A stretch of DNA of 64,000 nt from Rhynochetos jubatus (Eukaryota; Chordata; Aves; Eurypygiformes; Rhynochetidae), in assembly GCA_027574665.1 (NCBI GenBank), contig CM050650.1, positions 53,427,304-53,491,303 of the forward strand, read 5' to 3'. This document shows, piece by piece, positions 1-11,564 of this stretch (position 1 is its first letter; each line of letters opens with the position of its first letter). Under the pieces are notes generated by a model. It was not told where the DNA came from. It did no database searches and saw only the letters and a list, made by a program, of their open reading frames with translations. A program made the translations under genes and the position numbers.

Positions 1-121
1 ATCAATATTTGATAATATAATACATTTTTGTATCTGCCTTAAAGTCAAAGCTTGCATTAATATATTGGGTTTGTGTTGAAGATATGTTTGTATATCCATT
101 TCATTCTGTCTTCACTCTTAG
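1..121 (+). other. STXBP5: STXBP5 intron, 3' end
   Basis: AT-rich sequence ending in the pyrimidine-rich acceptor TTCACTCTTAG just before base 122. It is the tail of an intron whose donor lies outside the window. Confidence 0.8.
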
Positions 122-181
122 GTTCTGGTTCACCAAAAAATTCTGATGATGATCAAAAAGTGAATAATTTTATAGAAAAGG
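122..181 (+). CDS. STXBP5: STXBP5 linker exon A, 60 nt, probable cassette
   Basis: The exon begins with two bases completing a codon, has 19 full codons (SGSPKNSDDDQKVNNFIEK) and ends with one base, so it is phase 1-1 and can be skipped without shifting the frame. The peptide is acidic then lysine-containing, as in the flexible linker between the two tomosyn propellers. The acceptor is CTCTTAG; the donor GTACAG departs from the GTAAGT consensus, which fits regulated splicing. From memory, the long brain (b) isoform of tomosyn carries 36 residues missing from the m isoform; exons A and B together encode exactly 36. That this exon is alternative here is inferred. Confidence 0.87.
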
Positions 182-274
182 GTACAGTATTTTTCTTTTT
201 TTATAGTCTTTTTTTCTTCAGTTCATCCTTTCAAACACTTAGATTGATCTTTTTTATTAAAATATTATTTACAG
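182..274 (+). other. STXBP5: STXBP5 mini-intron, 93 nt, open in frame
   Basis: This intron runs from donor GTACAG to acceptor TTATTTACAG. It is only 93 nt, a multiple of three, and has no stop codon in the STXBP5 frame. It is very T-rich, so if retained it would encode a phenylalanine-rich hydrophobic stretch. A branch point is not obvious by eye. Confidence 0.8.
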
Positions 275-322
275 TGAAGACCAAAAGCAGAAAATTTTCC
301 AAGATGGTAGCCAATGACATAG
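275..322 (+). CDS. STXBP5: STXBP5 linker exon B, 48 nt, probable cassette
   Basis: Two bases complete a valine codon from the previous exon, followed by KTKSRKFSKMVANDI and one base of the next codon. The peptide is strongly basic. The exon is phase 1-1 and frame-neutral. The acceptor is ATTTACAG and the donor GTAGGA. It joins exon C to read DIA-KMSRK, matching known tomosyn linkers. With exon A only 93 nt away, the two are likely included or skipped together; that coupling is inferred. Confidence 0.88.
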
Positions 323-3300
323 GTAGGAACTAGAAAAATTCTGCTGTGTTCTTAATCCAGTGCCTTACTCTATGCAACACTAACCCGGCAGTAAACAAAA
401 AAAATTTCAAATTTCAATGCGTTAAATTATTAATTTTTCATTCTTTATGCTAATTGGTAATTCTATGGCCTGCTTATATACTAAATACACTGGGCACAAT
501 AATTTTCAAGAAAATCAAGGATATTGGTGGTTTCAATTCTCTGATTTTACAATTGCACTTCTCTAGTGTTGGTATGGGTGAAATTCTAATCAATACTAAG
601 AGTTCAGTCTATGCAAGGCACAACATTATTCCACTAATTTTTGCAAAGGTACGCTTTTTTTAAGAACATGTGGCTGATGTAATTTTTTGTAGCATTCATA
701 GCCATATGGTCAGATTCCCATATGACTATGGTCAGGACAGAGGTGTAGTATCATACTTCCATTTAATCATCTGGAAGAGGACTTGGTCATATATATAAGT
801 AGGCCCCATTACTGTTCCAGAACTGTATTTACTTTTCTTCATCCAGTAGTGACACAATACCCTACCATCTCCAGACTTGTGTCTTAACAATTTGGTGACA
901 AAATTGCCTTGGAATATGTTGTACACAGGTAGATTGAACACTTTTATGATTGGAATGGAAATTAACTCTGCTTCTGGCAACTGGGTCACTACATAAATGA
1001 GGGTGAGAGGCTGTATGATTTGATTTTGGGAAAGGGACTCTTCTTCCTTAACTGGGATATGGTTATTTTTTTGTTTCAGAATCATTGTGTTAATGGTTCA
1101 TTTAGCTTTTGTTCAGTCATTAGTATATCATTGTAGGAGGATTTCGTTTTATCTTTTTAGTCAGATGAAAAGGTTGAAACTACTTTATATAGTAAAATGG
1201 TTTGCTAAGCTACTCTTTCGTAGGTTGTGTTGGACCGTAGGTTAAGACTAGGGAGGAAGAGATTTCCTGTAGTTTTCCTTTTGATTTGCTGTTTGACATA
1301 TAACTTTTAATCCCAAAGCATTAAACCCTTTCATCCCAATTCAGTAATTGAGAAGAATCAGTTAAAATTAGTGAGATAAATACAGGTGTGGTGAAGTAGT
1401 CTTCTGGAATCTGAGATACGCAATGAAGAAGAGCAAGAATATGCCCTTTGCTCAGTACTATGTTGAGCCCTCCTTGTAACAATAACAGAAACATTAGGGA
1501 AGATGAGCTCTGAGACAGTAGAAGTCTGGATACAATTCAAGAAAGCAAATGGGTATCAATATATTATGTCAAGTCATCTGGAATTTAAAAAAAAATACTA
1601 TCACTTATGACTATTGATTAGTATGTTCTCCTAAAGGAAATTCAGGCTACCTAGTAACTTACATTGAGTTTTTCCAATGAGTAAAGCAACACTTAATCTT
1701 GTGCATGTTATATCCATGCCAGTAGATGAGGAAATGTTTCCCTTTTGTCCCAAAGCAGTCTCTTCTGAACTTAAGACAGCCTATCGTGTAAAAAACATAG
1801 TACGTTTGAGTGTGACTTCATTTTTTTTCTTGCTGAAGAGTGATGTTACAGTATTGATAAAACATGCTAATGACAAGTCTATGGAACTATTGACATCTGT
1901 TTCAGCTTGAAGCCTTTCAACTGAAAGTGTTGTGAATATTTTTGCAGCTAAAAAAGCAAAACATTTATTTACAAGTAATGCATTGTTCAGGATATAAGTT
2001 AAATGCAGAGTTAATTTAGACAATAATGCATTTGATGTGTAATTCATAAGTGTCACTGTCAGTCCATACTGTGTAACTTCCCAAGCGTATTGGAAGTTTG
2101 AAGAAATTTAATTATTTTGCCTGCTTTCTGTTAGTTTTGAGTGGTTTGATGCCATGCACTGAATGTGCGGGTTTTTTCCACTGCCATGTTTTCAATACCT
2201 TCTCTGGCATGTTTACTTTGCATGGCTCTTTCTGAACTCACATTCTACGCTCCTCCAATTAAGTAAAAGACCTTCTTTGATGTGAACAGCTGCATGGTTT
2301 TGTATTTCATTGTTTTAAACAGAATTGCCAGCTAAATGTGAATGGATAATGAGTTTTGTAAAATGTGAGCGTCACTGTCATTAACTTCATGTTCTGTGAA
2401 GCATAGTTTACCCTCAACTGTGTTCATGTGGGTGAATTTGTATGTAGCATGCTTGTAGCTCTTCACACTGGCATGTAGTGCAATCAGTTCAAGTTCCTTC
2501 CATTCTTTGTCAATGTATGAAATACAACCTCTCAAATGGATTGTGAAGCAGAAAAATTGACATTGATAATTTCAGTTGCTGTTAATATCACTCCTGTGGT
2601 TTTTTGTCACATAGAAATGGTGAGTAAGGGACTATTGTTTGCAAAGGGTGAAGTAATTTCATTTCAGTGGTAAGGCTGTTAGGTGGTAACATAATGCATT
2701 TAGAAATAGGAAGCCATTGTCAGTTTAATCACTTTATTGGAACTTATAGACTTTTTCATTTCTACAAATTTCTGTCATTAGTGGCAGTATCAGATAAGGA
2801 TTCTTGCTTTGTTAAAGTAATAAAAAAAACCTAAGACTGAAACAATAGCATAAATAAAACAACATGTAAATGCTTCATGTACCAATACTTTGACATATAT
2901 ACTGTTCAGATCAGTTGGTTTTCTGGTGTTTTGTTTTTTTTTTCTAAATACTCAGTTTTGTGAATGTTCCACGATAAGGAATGGATTATAATTCAAGTTA
3001 AAGACCTCTTCTGGGTTTGGGTCATGCTTCCCTTTTATTTGGACTTTGGAATACTTGCAATTACCTTGGATATATGGAGATACTTGGTTTAACTAACCAT
3101 TTAAAATTATAGAAAATACTGTGGCCATTATTAAAAGAAGACATTTCTCTTAAGAATGGCAAATATTTGAAAGTATAAATAATTTCCTGTGAAGTGGTAC
3201 AGAGAAGTCTACCAAATGTAGATTAACTTACAGGAATAAGAATTAGTAGGAGATATTCAGTTTCTAAGGCCATGTCATTTCTATAGAAAGGTGTTGTGAT

Positions 3301-6300
3301 CCAACTTCATTGGAAGCAACATCTTAAGCTGTTTTACTTGTACTGTGGTCAATTAATTACTTGGCATGAAGAGACATATGTGATTATATAGCTATGAATC
3401 AGGTCAGAAGTAGAGAGGTACTGGAGCATCTGTTTCTGGTAGAAGTTTTAGTAAAGGGGCCTGCAAAATACTGTAGACTCTAAGACCTTCATAACTGTTC
3501 CAGTAGGCTACTTGTCAAATACTTCTCAGGAAAATTGGTTTTTATTTATTTTCTGCAGTTTATAAATCTGAACAGTTGCAAACAATATTAGTAGGCAGTC
3601 CTAAACAGTGGGTTTAATTCCAAATGTCCATAATCCCTTCTGTTACTGTTGACAGTGTCTTTCACATTTGTTACATTCTGTGTGTACACCTAAATTTTTC
3701 ACAGTGCTATTCACTGACTGTTAATGGGGTTTTCATGGAATAAAAGCTTAAGATCTCTTGAGTTCTCATTTGCCCTAATGCCCAGAGTAAGACTCTTTCT
3801 GCCCATGTGTTTTTAATGCTTTCATCTAATTTTGGATATATCAAGTACATGTGTTCTTACATTCTCATGTAAAATACTTTCATTTTATCAAATCTAGAGA
3901 TTTCAGCATTGATAATCTATTTCTCTGTACTGTCATCAGTGCAATACTCATTTTTTTAAGCATCTTGAAATTGGTAATGTAAATCTTTCACATCTGTGTA
4001 GTTGTCAAATACAGAATAATACTGGATCTTTGGTATATCTGACAAATTCTAAGTTGCTCAATTATTTCTCATTAAAAGCTAAATGCAATAGCCTCTGTGT
4101 AAACTGTTCTCTCTTGTGTGTCAAAACACCGAGACACTTGTCTCCATAAACTTCAGAATGTTTTTCAAAGGCTTTAGAGTGTTTCTTCTAAACAGGGAAT
4201 CTATGAGAAAAGACTTTAGCTTTCAAACTGACATGCTATACATGGTGGAGTATCAGCTCAGGATAACCCACTGCATATAAAATGTTAACTGTTATTTTAA
4301 GCCACAGCTTCCTATTGACAGTTCAGTCATGTCTCAGCCTTCACGTTTTCTTCGTTGAACTGGCTGAGCTCGCTATGCTGCAATACAACACACTATGCCA
4401 AGGTAACATTTCACGTTTTAATGCCTGCCCGCCTCATGCTTGACCTGTGAGAAATCTCCAAGTGTCCTGAACCTTGTTGTTGGACGGTTCTCTAATAACA
4501 CACTTTGATACTTGTTTAATAATATGTATTAGCAACAGAAAGAATGTGTGCTTGTGTATGACTGTAGGTTTTCTAGCTTAGAGGAATATTAAACGTAGGT
4601 CTAAACACGGGCAAAATGGTCATTGTTGCCTTGAGCAACAGTGTGCCATGAGGAGCTCCCCAGTCTGTCTCCTTGTCTCCCACAAGCTGCAGAAAGGTAG
4701 TATTGGCTGCTAATACTGCGGGAACCACTACCAACAGAGGTGCTGAACTCTGTGACAGCGACTGATATGACAACCACAGCCAGCAGGAGCAGTCACCACC
4801 ACCTTTCCCAGATTTACAACTGGAATAAAAAGCCTGACATTGAGTGCTTGCCCTCTAGATCTCTGTCCTATCTTTTCTCTTTCTCTCAAGGATGTCTTTT
4901 TTGTTATAGAAATTGTCTATTATGTTGCTGGTTTTCATCTGAGGAGTAGCAAAACTGAATTTTTGAAAAGCTAGATATGAATACAAGGAGGTTTTTTAAT
5001 ACTAAGTAATGTTAATTTAAAAAGGTTTAGCTGGCAAAATATTCCTATTTTCTTTAGGCACTTTCTTCTTTAACCACAAGATGGCACTACTGCAATTTAA
5101 ATAGGTTCTTGTTTCCTCTTTACATTTAAATTATTGAGGTTTTTGACATATTGTTTTGAAATTTTTCTTTTTGCATAGCACAGTAATTCACAGTTTACAG
5201 CAATGGCATCCTTGTTAACAATTCATGTATCTTCTTGTTCTATTAATGCAACCTATTTCAGTGTTTGTAGAAAATTGTCTCACAGACTTGTACCTTATCA
5301 ACCTAGTTCACATAGCTGGCCTTTCACTAAGGGGCAAAAAGCTGAATTTGTGGATTGACTCTTAGATTCCAACACAGTTGTTTGTACTCGGTATTACCTG
5401 CTGTATTAACTGTTACCTAGCATCTCTTTTTGTCAGTTTTCTCCGAGTTGTTAAAATTGTGTGTTAAACTAATCATTGCTGGTATTCACATATGGTAAAA
5501 GTTGTGAAAAGAAAAAAATAACTCTTATTTTCCACATGTATGCTTGAGTTTTTGTTCAGTATCTCAGCTTTTATGATTTGTATGTCTAAACACAGAAAAA
5601 TCTTATCATGAGGAACACCCATATTGTATTTCACAATTCCAGATGACGTTCCATGATCTCTTGTTCAAGCTGACATAAGTTCAAGCTGACAGCAAAAAGA
5701 TGGGCTCCTGGTCACTAGTGCTATTTGTACCATGGCTTTCTGTCTGTGTAGCTGAGTTCTGGTCTGAAGCAGGAGTTGGCCCTTAGCAGAAGCTTCATTT
5801 AGATGAATTTTGGCCTCGCTGTTAAGATAGGCACGTACCGGTGATAATGCAAGGATGAGGGTAGAAAATGCAGTTGGACTGCCCTTTTCAGTTTCAGCCT
5901 GCACTAAAATAAATTACTGAGTAGCATTTTGGTCAGAGAGTAATTTCAATTTCATTTGAATAGGACCCACTTTGTAACACTGACACATGAAGGAAATTAG
6001 AAAATTATTTCTGGAGTTTTATTCTCAAATTTTTATAATGTGTGACAGGAATAAAACTGTTCAACTATTCAGATAACTAGCATTTGCAATATTGATGAGC
6101 ATAATTGATGATACAATGAAGTAATCTGCATTTTGAAGGAGTGGAAATAACTTTAAATCACACACTGTTCTTCAGAATATATAGAATATGGAATGATTTC
6201 TGTTAAAATGATAATTAGAATGAGTTAACTCCATTTTTAGCTGAGAGAAGCAGCAAGATTCAGGCTGCTTTATGACTGGTATCCTTTACAAGGTAGTCCT

Positions 6301-7247
6301 GGAATTATGAGAGTGTTCACAACATCTACTTTACATGGAGAAGTATTACCCTTACAAAATAATAAAGAATTAAACGATATATCAAAATTCAAGCATGTGG
6401 CTGAGAAATGAATTCATAGTCTAGCCCTGGTCTAGTAGTTAAGCTACAGCAAAATTTTTCCTTCTCCAATAACTGTTGAAATAAAGATGGAAGGGGGATG
6501 TATGGCTACTAGTTTAATACTGACTTTTAGTAGCACTTCTTAGCAGTGTACTGTATTTTAAATGGACTGCAAGTTTTCAATTCCTACAAAGAAAATTTTC
6601 CAAGTCAGGGCTGAGTTCAAGTGCTATTTTTTCCTTCAGCAATATTATCAAAATTATATGATTTGTTTGACAGTGTTGCAAATGTTTTTATGCTGCTGAT
6701 ATTATAATTACTCTGTAATGTCTTCATTCTTCTAAGGCTGAAGATTGCATCTCAAATTACTAGCTTTTTATACGTGTGCACTAATGATTTAGTGTAATTG
6801 AAAGTTCATCTTTTCTCTATTTTAAATACCTCAGGTTTGATCAGGGAGTAGGGCAGAAGGAGGGGATGGGATGTTAACTTTATGTAAACTTCAGTGCACA
6901 TTATTGCAATATCCCAGAGTATGTATCCTGTCCTCTCACCTGAGGAGATAAAACTTGAGGTTGAGCCAAAGCAAAATTCATCTAATCCATCAAGTTCTGC
7001 CTGAAGCCTGAGGAGAAGTGAAGCTTGGAAAAAGTAATAAAATTCTGTATTTGGAGATTTTTGCTATTTTCCATGTTTTACTTTGCACCTCTTGCTTGTG
7101 GAAGTGAGGCTCTGCTTTAGTAGAAATCCTGTTAAGTACTGCAATTAATGTAATAAACAATGATATATTAAATATTGGGAAAGAAGCAAATAAAGGCCAG
7201 CAGAATCATGTTTATTCTTTTTTTAAAAAGATATACTTCACTTTCAG
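323..7247 (+). other. STXBP5: STXBP5 intron between linker exons B and C
   Basis: A 6.9 kb AT-rich intron with donor GTAGGA and acceptor CACTTTCAG. I see no further STXBP5 exon, RNA gene or recognisable young repeat in it; short open frames on both strands look like chance. An additional alternative exon, as some vertebrate tomosyns have, cannot be excluded by eye. Confidence 0.75.
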
Positions 7248-7298
7248 CAAAGATGTCCAGGAAGCTAAGTTTGCCAACTGAGTTAAAGCCTGATTTAG
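7248..7298 (+). CDS. STXBP5: STXBP5 linker exon C, 51 nt, probable cassette
   Basis: After two bases completing an alanine codon, the exon reads KMSRKLSLPTELKPDL, and its last base starts the aspartate codon completed by the next exon. It is phase 1-1, so skipping removes 17 residues cleanly. The acceptor is CTTTCAG and the donor GTAAGT, a strong match to consensus. The peptide is the familiar MSRKLSLP linker segment of tomosyn; RKLS resembles a basophilic kinase site. From memory, the short (s) isoform lacks a segment of about this size. It was too short to stand out as an ORF and was found from the splice sites. Confidence 0.92.
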
Positions 7299-8227
7299 GT
7301 AAGTTTACACAGTTGATTTTATTTTTACTATAACTGTTTTACAGAATGAGAGTATGTTAAAGTAAGAGTCCTAAATTATATAAACTATCATGACTTCATG
7401 TTGTATTCATCTGAAGTGTCAAACTAAAATTTCGATTCCACTCTTTCTGGGGGCTCTCAGGCACAAAATGTCATTGGTGTCATCATAAGGTAAGCCTGTG
7501 AATCTTGTACATGGCTTATCGCACTTTCATCTTGATTTTTAGGCATCTGTCACTCACTTACCAGTAGTGCTGTGATGGCAAAAGTGTGAATAAGCAGGTA
7601 ATGTAAGGAAAATGGCTTCCTGTTTAGAACTGTCTGAAACATTTTAAATTGGACAATGAAGTGTCTTAAGAATAACAGGATATGTTGCGGTCCACTCAAC
7701 AAATAGTTGCCATAGTTTTACAAATGTTGTCTCGTGACCACTCTCTCTAAATGAAAATAATACACAGTTGTTTGATGACCAGTCTGAGAATTTCATTTTT
7801 CTTGAAAAAGCATGGTATCTTTGAATATGAGAAGCAGTTCAGTAGTGAAGTCTGTAGTACTGAAGGTTGTCATATTGCATAACTAAAACAGCATACACAT
7901 GAGGAGATGTATCTTTTAGTACTTTGCCAGCTTTTAGATCAGATCCAGCTCCCCTGCCTTGTTCTCTAAAGATGATGGGGCACAGCTGTAGACCTACAGC
8001 AGTAGATGCAGCCTGAATGGGAAAGATGCCTTCTGCCTGCCCCAGCTTGCTCCTGCTCTTGCATCTGAATTGCTACAACCCCAGTAGAAGACAGACCAGG
8101 ATCAGACTGGCAGCTGCAGAACTCTGTATTTGACAACTGCTGCTAACAGCAAGGAGAGAGTCCATGGCACTGGGACATCCAGAAACTGAGCTGGACCACC
8201 CTGGTTTGCCTTTTACAATTACAGCTT

Positions 8228-8870
8228 GCTCCACTCCATGAAGTTGGAAGGAACCCTCAGAGATCTTTAATCTATTGCTGTGGCAAAGATCCAGATGTCT
8301 GACAAGTTAACCTCTCATCTGTTCATGGGCCTCCAATAAATAAGGTTTTAGAAAAATCCCAGACAAAGCTCTGATGTTTTATAGTCAGACAAATTTCCTG
8401 TTACTCAATCAACCTTCCTTGCTTCCATATTAACTTTTTCTTATCCTTGTTCATGGTAGAAAGGACAACAAGCACCCCTTATCTTTTTGGTTTAGCTGTC
8501 TTTCATGCTGTTGAAAGCTGTCATCATATCTACCTTTTGGTTTTGCAGATAACTTTTTACAAATTTCAGTTCCTTCTCCTTTCTTAGGTTATGTTGTCTA
8601 AATCTAGGATGGCTTCTGTTAATCTCCACTGGATTTGGAATTTTTCCTCATGTTTCTAAAACTCTTATGCCCAGAACTAAAGGGATTTAACTGTGACCTT
8701 GTTGGCACAAAAGAGCAGAAAAAATTGATTTCTCTTTTCAGTCTGTGTCTGTTCTTTCTTACATGTACTAATGCTTTAGAGTGAATTTTATCATACTTTG
8801 CAAACTGGACAACATTTGTACTTACGTAATATCCGATTCATTCAACTCTACTTGTCTTACTCAGTTTTTT
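8228..8870 (-). mobile_element. Probable ancient CR1 LINE fragment
   Basis: The left end, around GAAGTTGGAAGGAACCCTC, resembles the reverse complement of the CR1 3' end, where birds usually show GGTTGGAAGGGACCT. It is followed in order by segments similar to the degraded CR1 3' region, including a passage near 8500-8620 like the reverse complement of the end of ORF2. Divergence is high and there are stops in all frames, so it would be an old immobile copy. The right boundary is a guess. Confidence 0.4.
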
Positions 8871-10582
8871 TGATAGCAATAAGTACTTAGAATTCTTTTT
8901 TAAAGGAAGACTGAAGAAAAGAATGCTGGAATTCTTTTGGTATTTTCCAGTCCTGAAAGAGTTTGGCATTTTCTGCATCATTTAATATATGCTGTTCTTG
9001 TTATTGTTATCTCACCTGTAGTATACTCATAAAATAGTTTGTATCTTCTGAGTTGTAATGGCCTTTAACTGGTTTTGCTTGACTTTGCATGTGTGTGGAT
9101 ATCTGCACTTAGAGGTCTCATTATTTTACTGTGTAAAATTATTCAAGTTTTTGTAAGGTCTGTAAATAGCTTAGGCAATTGGAAGGTTTTATTCTGTCTT
9201 TTCCCCTAATGGGATAGCTCTTGCCTAGTGTTCTTCAGCGATGGTCACCTTGCTTGTGTTGCTTTGTCATTTATGCAGCCATATTTTCTGGATCTAGGAG
9301 ACATCTGAAATGCCTTTTTCCCCAAGTTCCTTATAATTTTCTCTGTTCTTTCTGTGGCTTCTCGTAACCTACTCTTCCTTGATCTCATGCTTTCTGATTA
9401 CTTTTCTGTCTCTGTATCTTTAACTGACACCTTTTCATAGCAAAAGCAAAGTCTAAAGTATGTGCTTCTGTAGTTATCCTCCACTTTCTAAAACAGAAGT
9501 TATCTTGAACATACTCTAGTCTGCATTATACTTTCAGTGCTGTAATCCAGATGATTAAGGTACAATTGCCACTAGGTTGTATCCTATGGTTTAGTGGCTC
9601 GAAGAGCCTCACCTTCCCAACCTTCTGATGAAGTGGTGTGTAGTGGGTCATCACACTATCCTTCCTTCTTCATCTGAAGCTAATCCATTAACACACCATA
9701 AATTCTTCCTTGACTTCAGGATAAATAATATGCACTAATGCAGTTAAACTCTTACCCTCAGTTTTCTTTCCTGAATGAGTCGTCCACAATATTGTCTGGC
9801 AAGTTAATTTTTATGGGTTTTTTCCTGTCCATTCCAATGCTTCTGGAAATTGCACATGTGCTTTTCAAATGCTCAACCAATCCACATTTAATTTTATGCC
9901 TGTTGCATTAAACATAGGATTACATTCAGACTGATTAATCCATGTTCAAGTTTTAAAAAAAAACATGTAAGTTAGTAAATATTCATATCTGAAGAAACAA
10001 GCCTTTTAAGAGGTTGTGGTCATTAGAAGAATTATAAAACCAAGTAATTGTTTTCATTGTTTTACTCTGGATTTGATTTTTTTAAAGTGAAAACTTAAGG
10101 TGACAGCATCTGAGTGGTTGACCTAGTTTCTTTTTGTAATTCATGTTTTATATTTGACTTAGCTAAAATTGGGCAGGACAATGGTTTTTCAGTCTTGTCT
10201 GGAATGAGACAAGTATCTTCTCAGAAGATTCAGTGTGTTGAGTAGGTGTTTGTATTTAGTCAGTTACAATCTAGTCTGTATGCTAGTTGCATGTATTTCA
10301 GTTGCATGTTAGATAGTCTTTGTAGGAAGTTTTACAGTAACTTAATGAAATTAGCATAGTAATACTTCCAGAAAGTATGTGGGTAAATGTTGCTCTTTAC
10401 TCTTAATCCTCATTTAGAGATGCCTGTTGCATCTATACCCTACCTAAAGATCTAAAATGTAACTTAAATTTTTTTAAAACTAGTGACATAAATTTTATCA
10501 AGCTTTTACTAGTAAGGTTTCTCTTGTGTTACAATTTTGGAATGATGAGTTAAAGTTAAGCATTAACTGTTGAATGCACAGA

Positions 10583-10933
10583 TCAGTTCAGACATGCTGA
10601 TGTGTTAGGTATCACCACATGTACAGACAGCGCACAGCTAGAGTGAAGCAGTATGTTTACTACTTTGAGGATTTTGGTAATAATAGAGTGCACTGTTACA
10701 ACCTTATTTGCAATGAGCAAGACATCCTGAAAAGTGATAGCGCCATTTTGTACAGAATTCAAAACAGAAATCTTCAGCTTTGCATACCAGTGCCAGGTGG
10801 CATTGCTAGCATTTGATGTTGTTCTTACTAAAAGTTCAGGTGCATGTAAATACCCTGCTAGACCTTCTCCATAGTTTCCTGAAGCAGGACAGTGAAACGC
10901 AGGTTGCATATTGTCATGCTGTCTGGATGCCAC
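10583..10933. other. Unexplained intronic segment open on both strands
   Basis: Within the STXBP5 intron this segment is less AT-rich than its surroundings. It carries a 116-codon open frame on the minus strand and a 65-codon open frame on the plus strand (10,619-10,816). Neither translation resembles a family I know. It could be a conserved non-coding element, an old repeat or chance. Confidence 0.25.
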
Positions 10934-11324
10934 TACAGTTTTAAACTAAGATAGTTGCATCTTCATAAGATGATTAAACATAGAAACCAATATTTTTTAA
11001 ATCTGATCAGTGAACTAATTGGCAGAGAGGTTTGTTATTAATTTTTTTTAAGGAGGAGTCCTGTTTGATAATTGTTATTCTCTATCCCTAGAAAGACAGG
11101 AATATGCGTGACAATTACTTAGTGGCAGGATCTGCAAAAGAACTGGGTGCTTTCTTCAGGATACAGTGTTGAAAACTGGACCGAAAGGAAATAAGACTAA
11201 GGAAGAATACAGGAGTAATAATCAATAGAATGATAGTATATACTCCAAGACCAGGGAAGAAAATCTGAATTCTCTTAATGCCTGTGTTTGGCTTTCTCTT
11301 TAATTAATACTGATTTATTTTCAG

Positions 11325-11564
11325 ATGTCAAAGACAACTCTTTCAGTCGATCCCGGAGCTCTAGTGTAACTAGCATTGATAAAGAGTCACGTGAGGCCAT
11401 TTCAGCTCTTCATTTTTGTGAGACTTTCACAAGAAAGGCTGATACATCACCTTCCCCGTGCCTGTGGGTTGGGACCACGCTGGGTACAGTGCTCGTCATT
11501 GTACTGAACCTACCCCCAGGAGGAGAGCAAAGACTTCTTCAGCCTGTCATTGTTTCTCCTAGTG
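11325..11564 (+). CDS. STXBP5: STXBP5 exon, 240 nt: end of linker and start of second propeller region
   Basis: The exon starts with two bases completing the aspartate codon and reads VKDNSFSRSRSSSVTSIDK, then a conserved core with ALHFCETF, CLWVGTTLGTVLVI and LNLPPGGEQRL, ending in VSPSG. The WVGTTLGTVLVI segment looks like a WD40 beta-blade of the second propeller. RSRSSS is a basophilic kinase-type motif; PKA phosphorylation of tomosyn in this neighbourhood is reported, from memory. The acceptor is TTTTCAG and the donor GTATGT; phase 1-1. If the donor were missed, translation would stop within about 30 codons in the intron. Confidence 0.97.

Larger units (their letters stand above)
7299..11324 (+). 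other. STXBP5: STXBP5 intron after linker exon C
   Basis: A 4.0 kb intron with donor GTAAGT and acceptor TTATTTTCAG. It contains a probable ancient CR1 fragment (about 8228-8870) and an unexplained stretch open on both strands (about 10,583-10,933), both listed separately. The rest is AT-rich without recognisable content. Confidence 0.75.

Noticed and set aside
1358..2535. Several 60-90 codon ORFs on both strands in the first long intron
   Set aside because: They have no conserved peptide, many lack ATG, and no splice sites fit the STXBP5 phase, so they are taken as chance.
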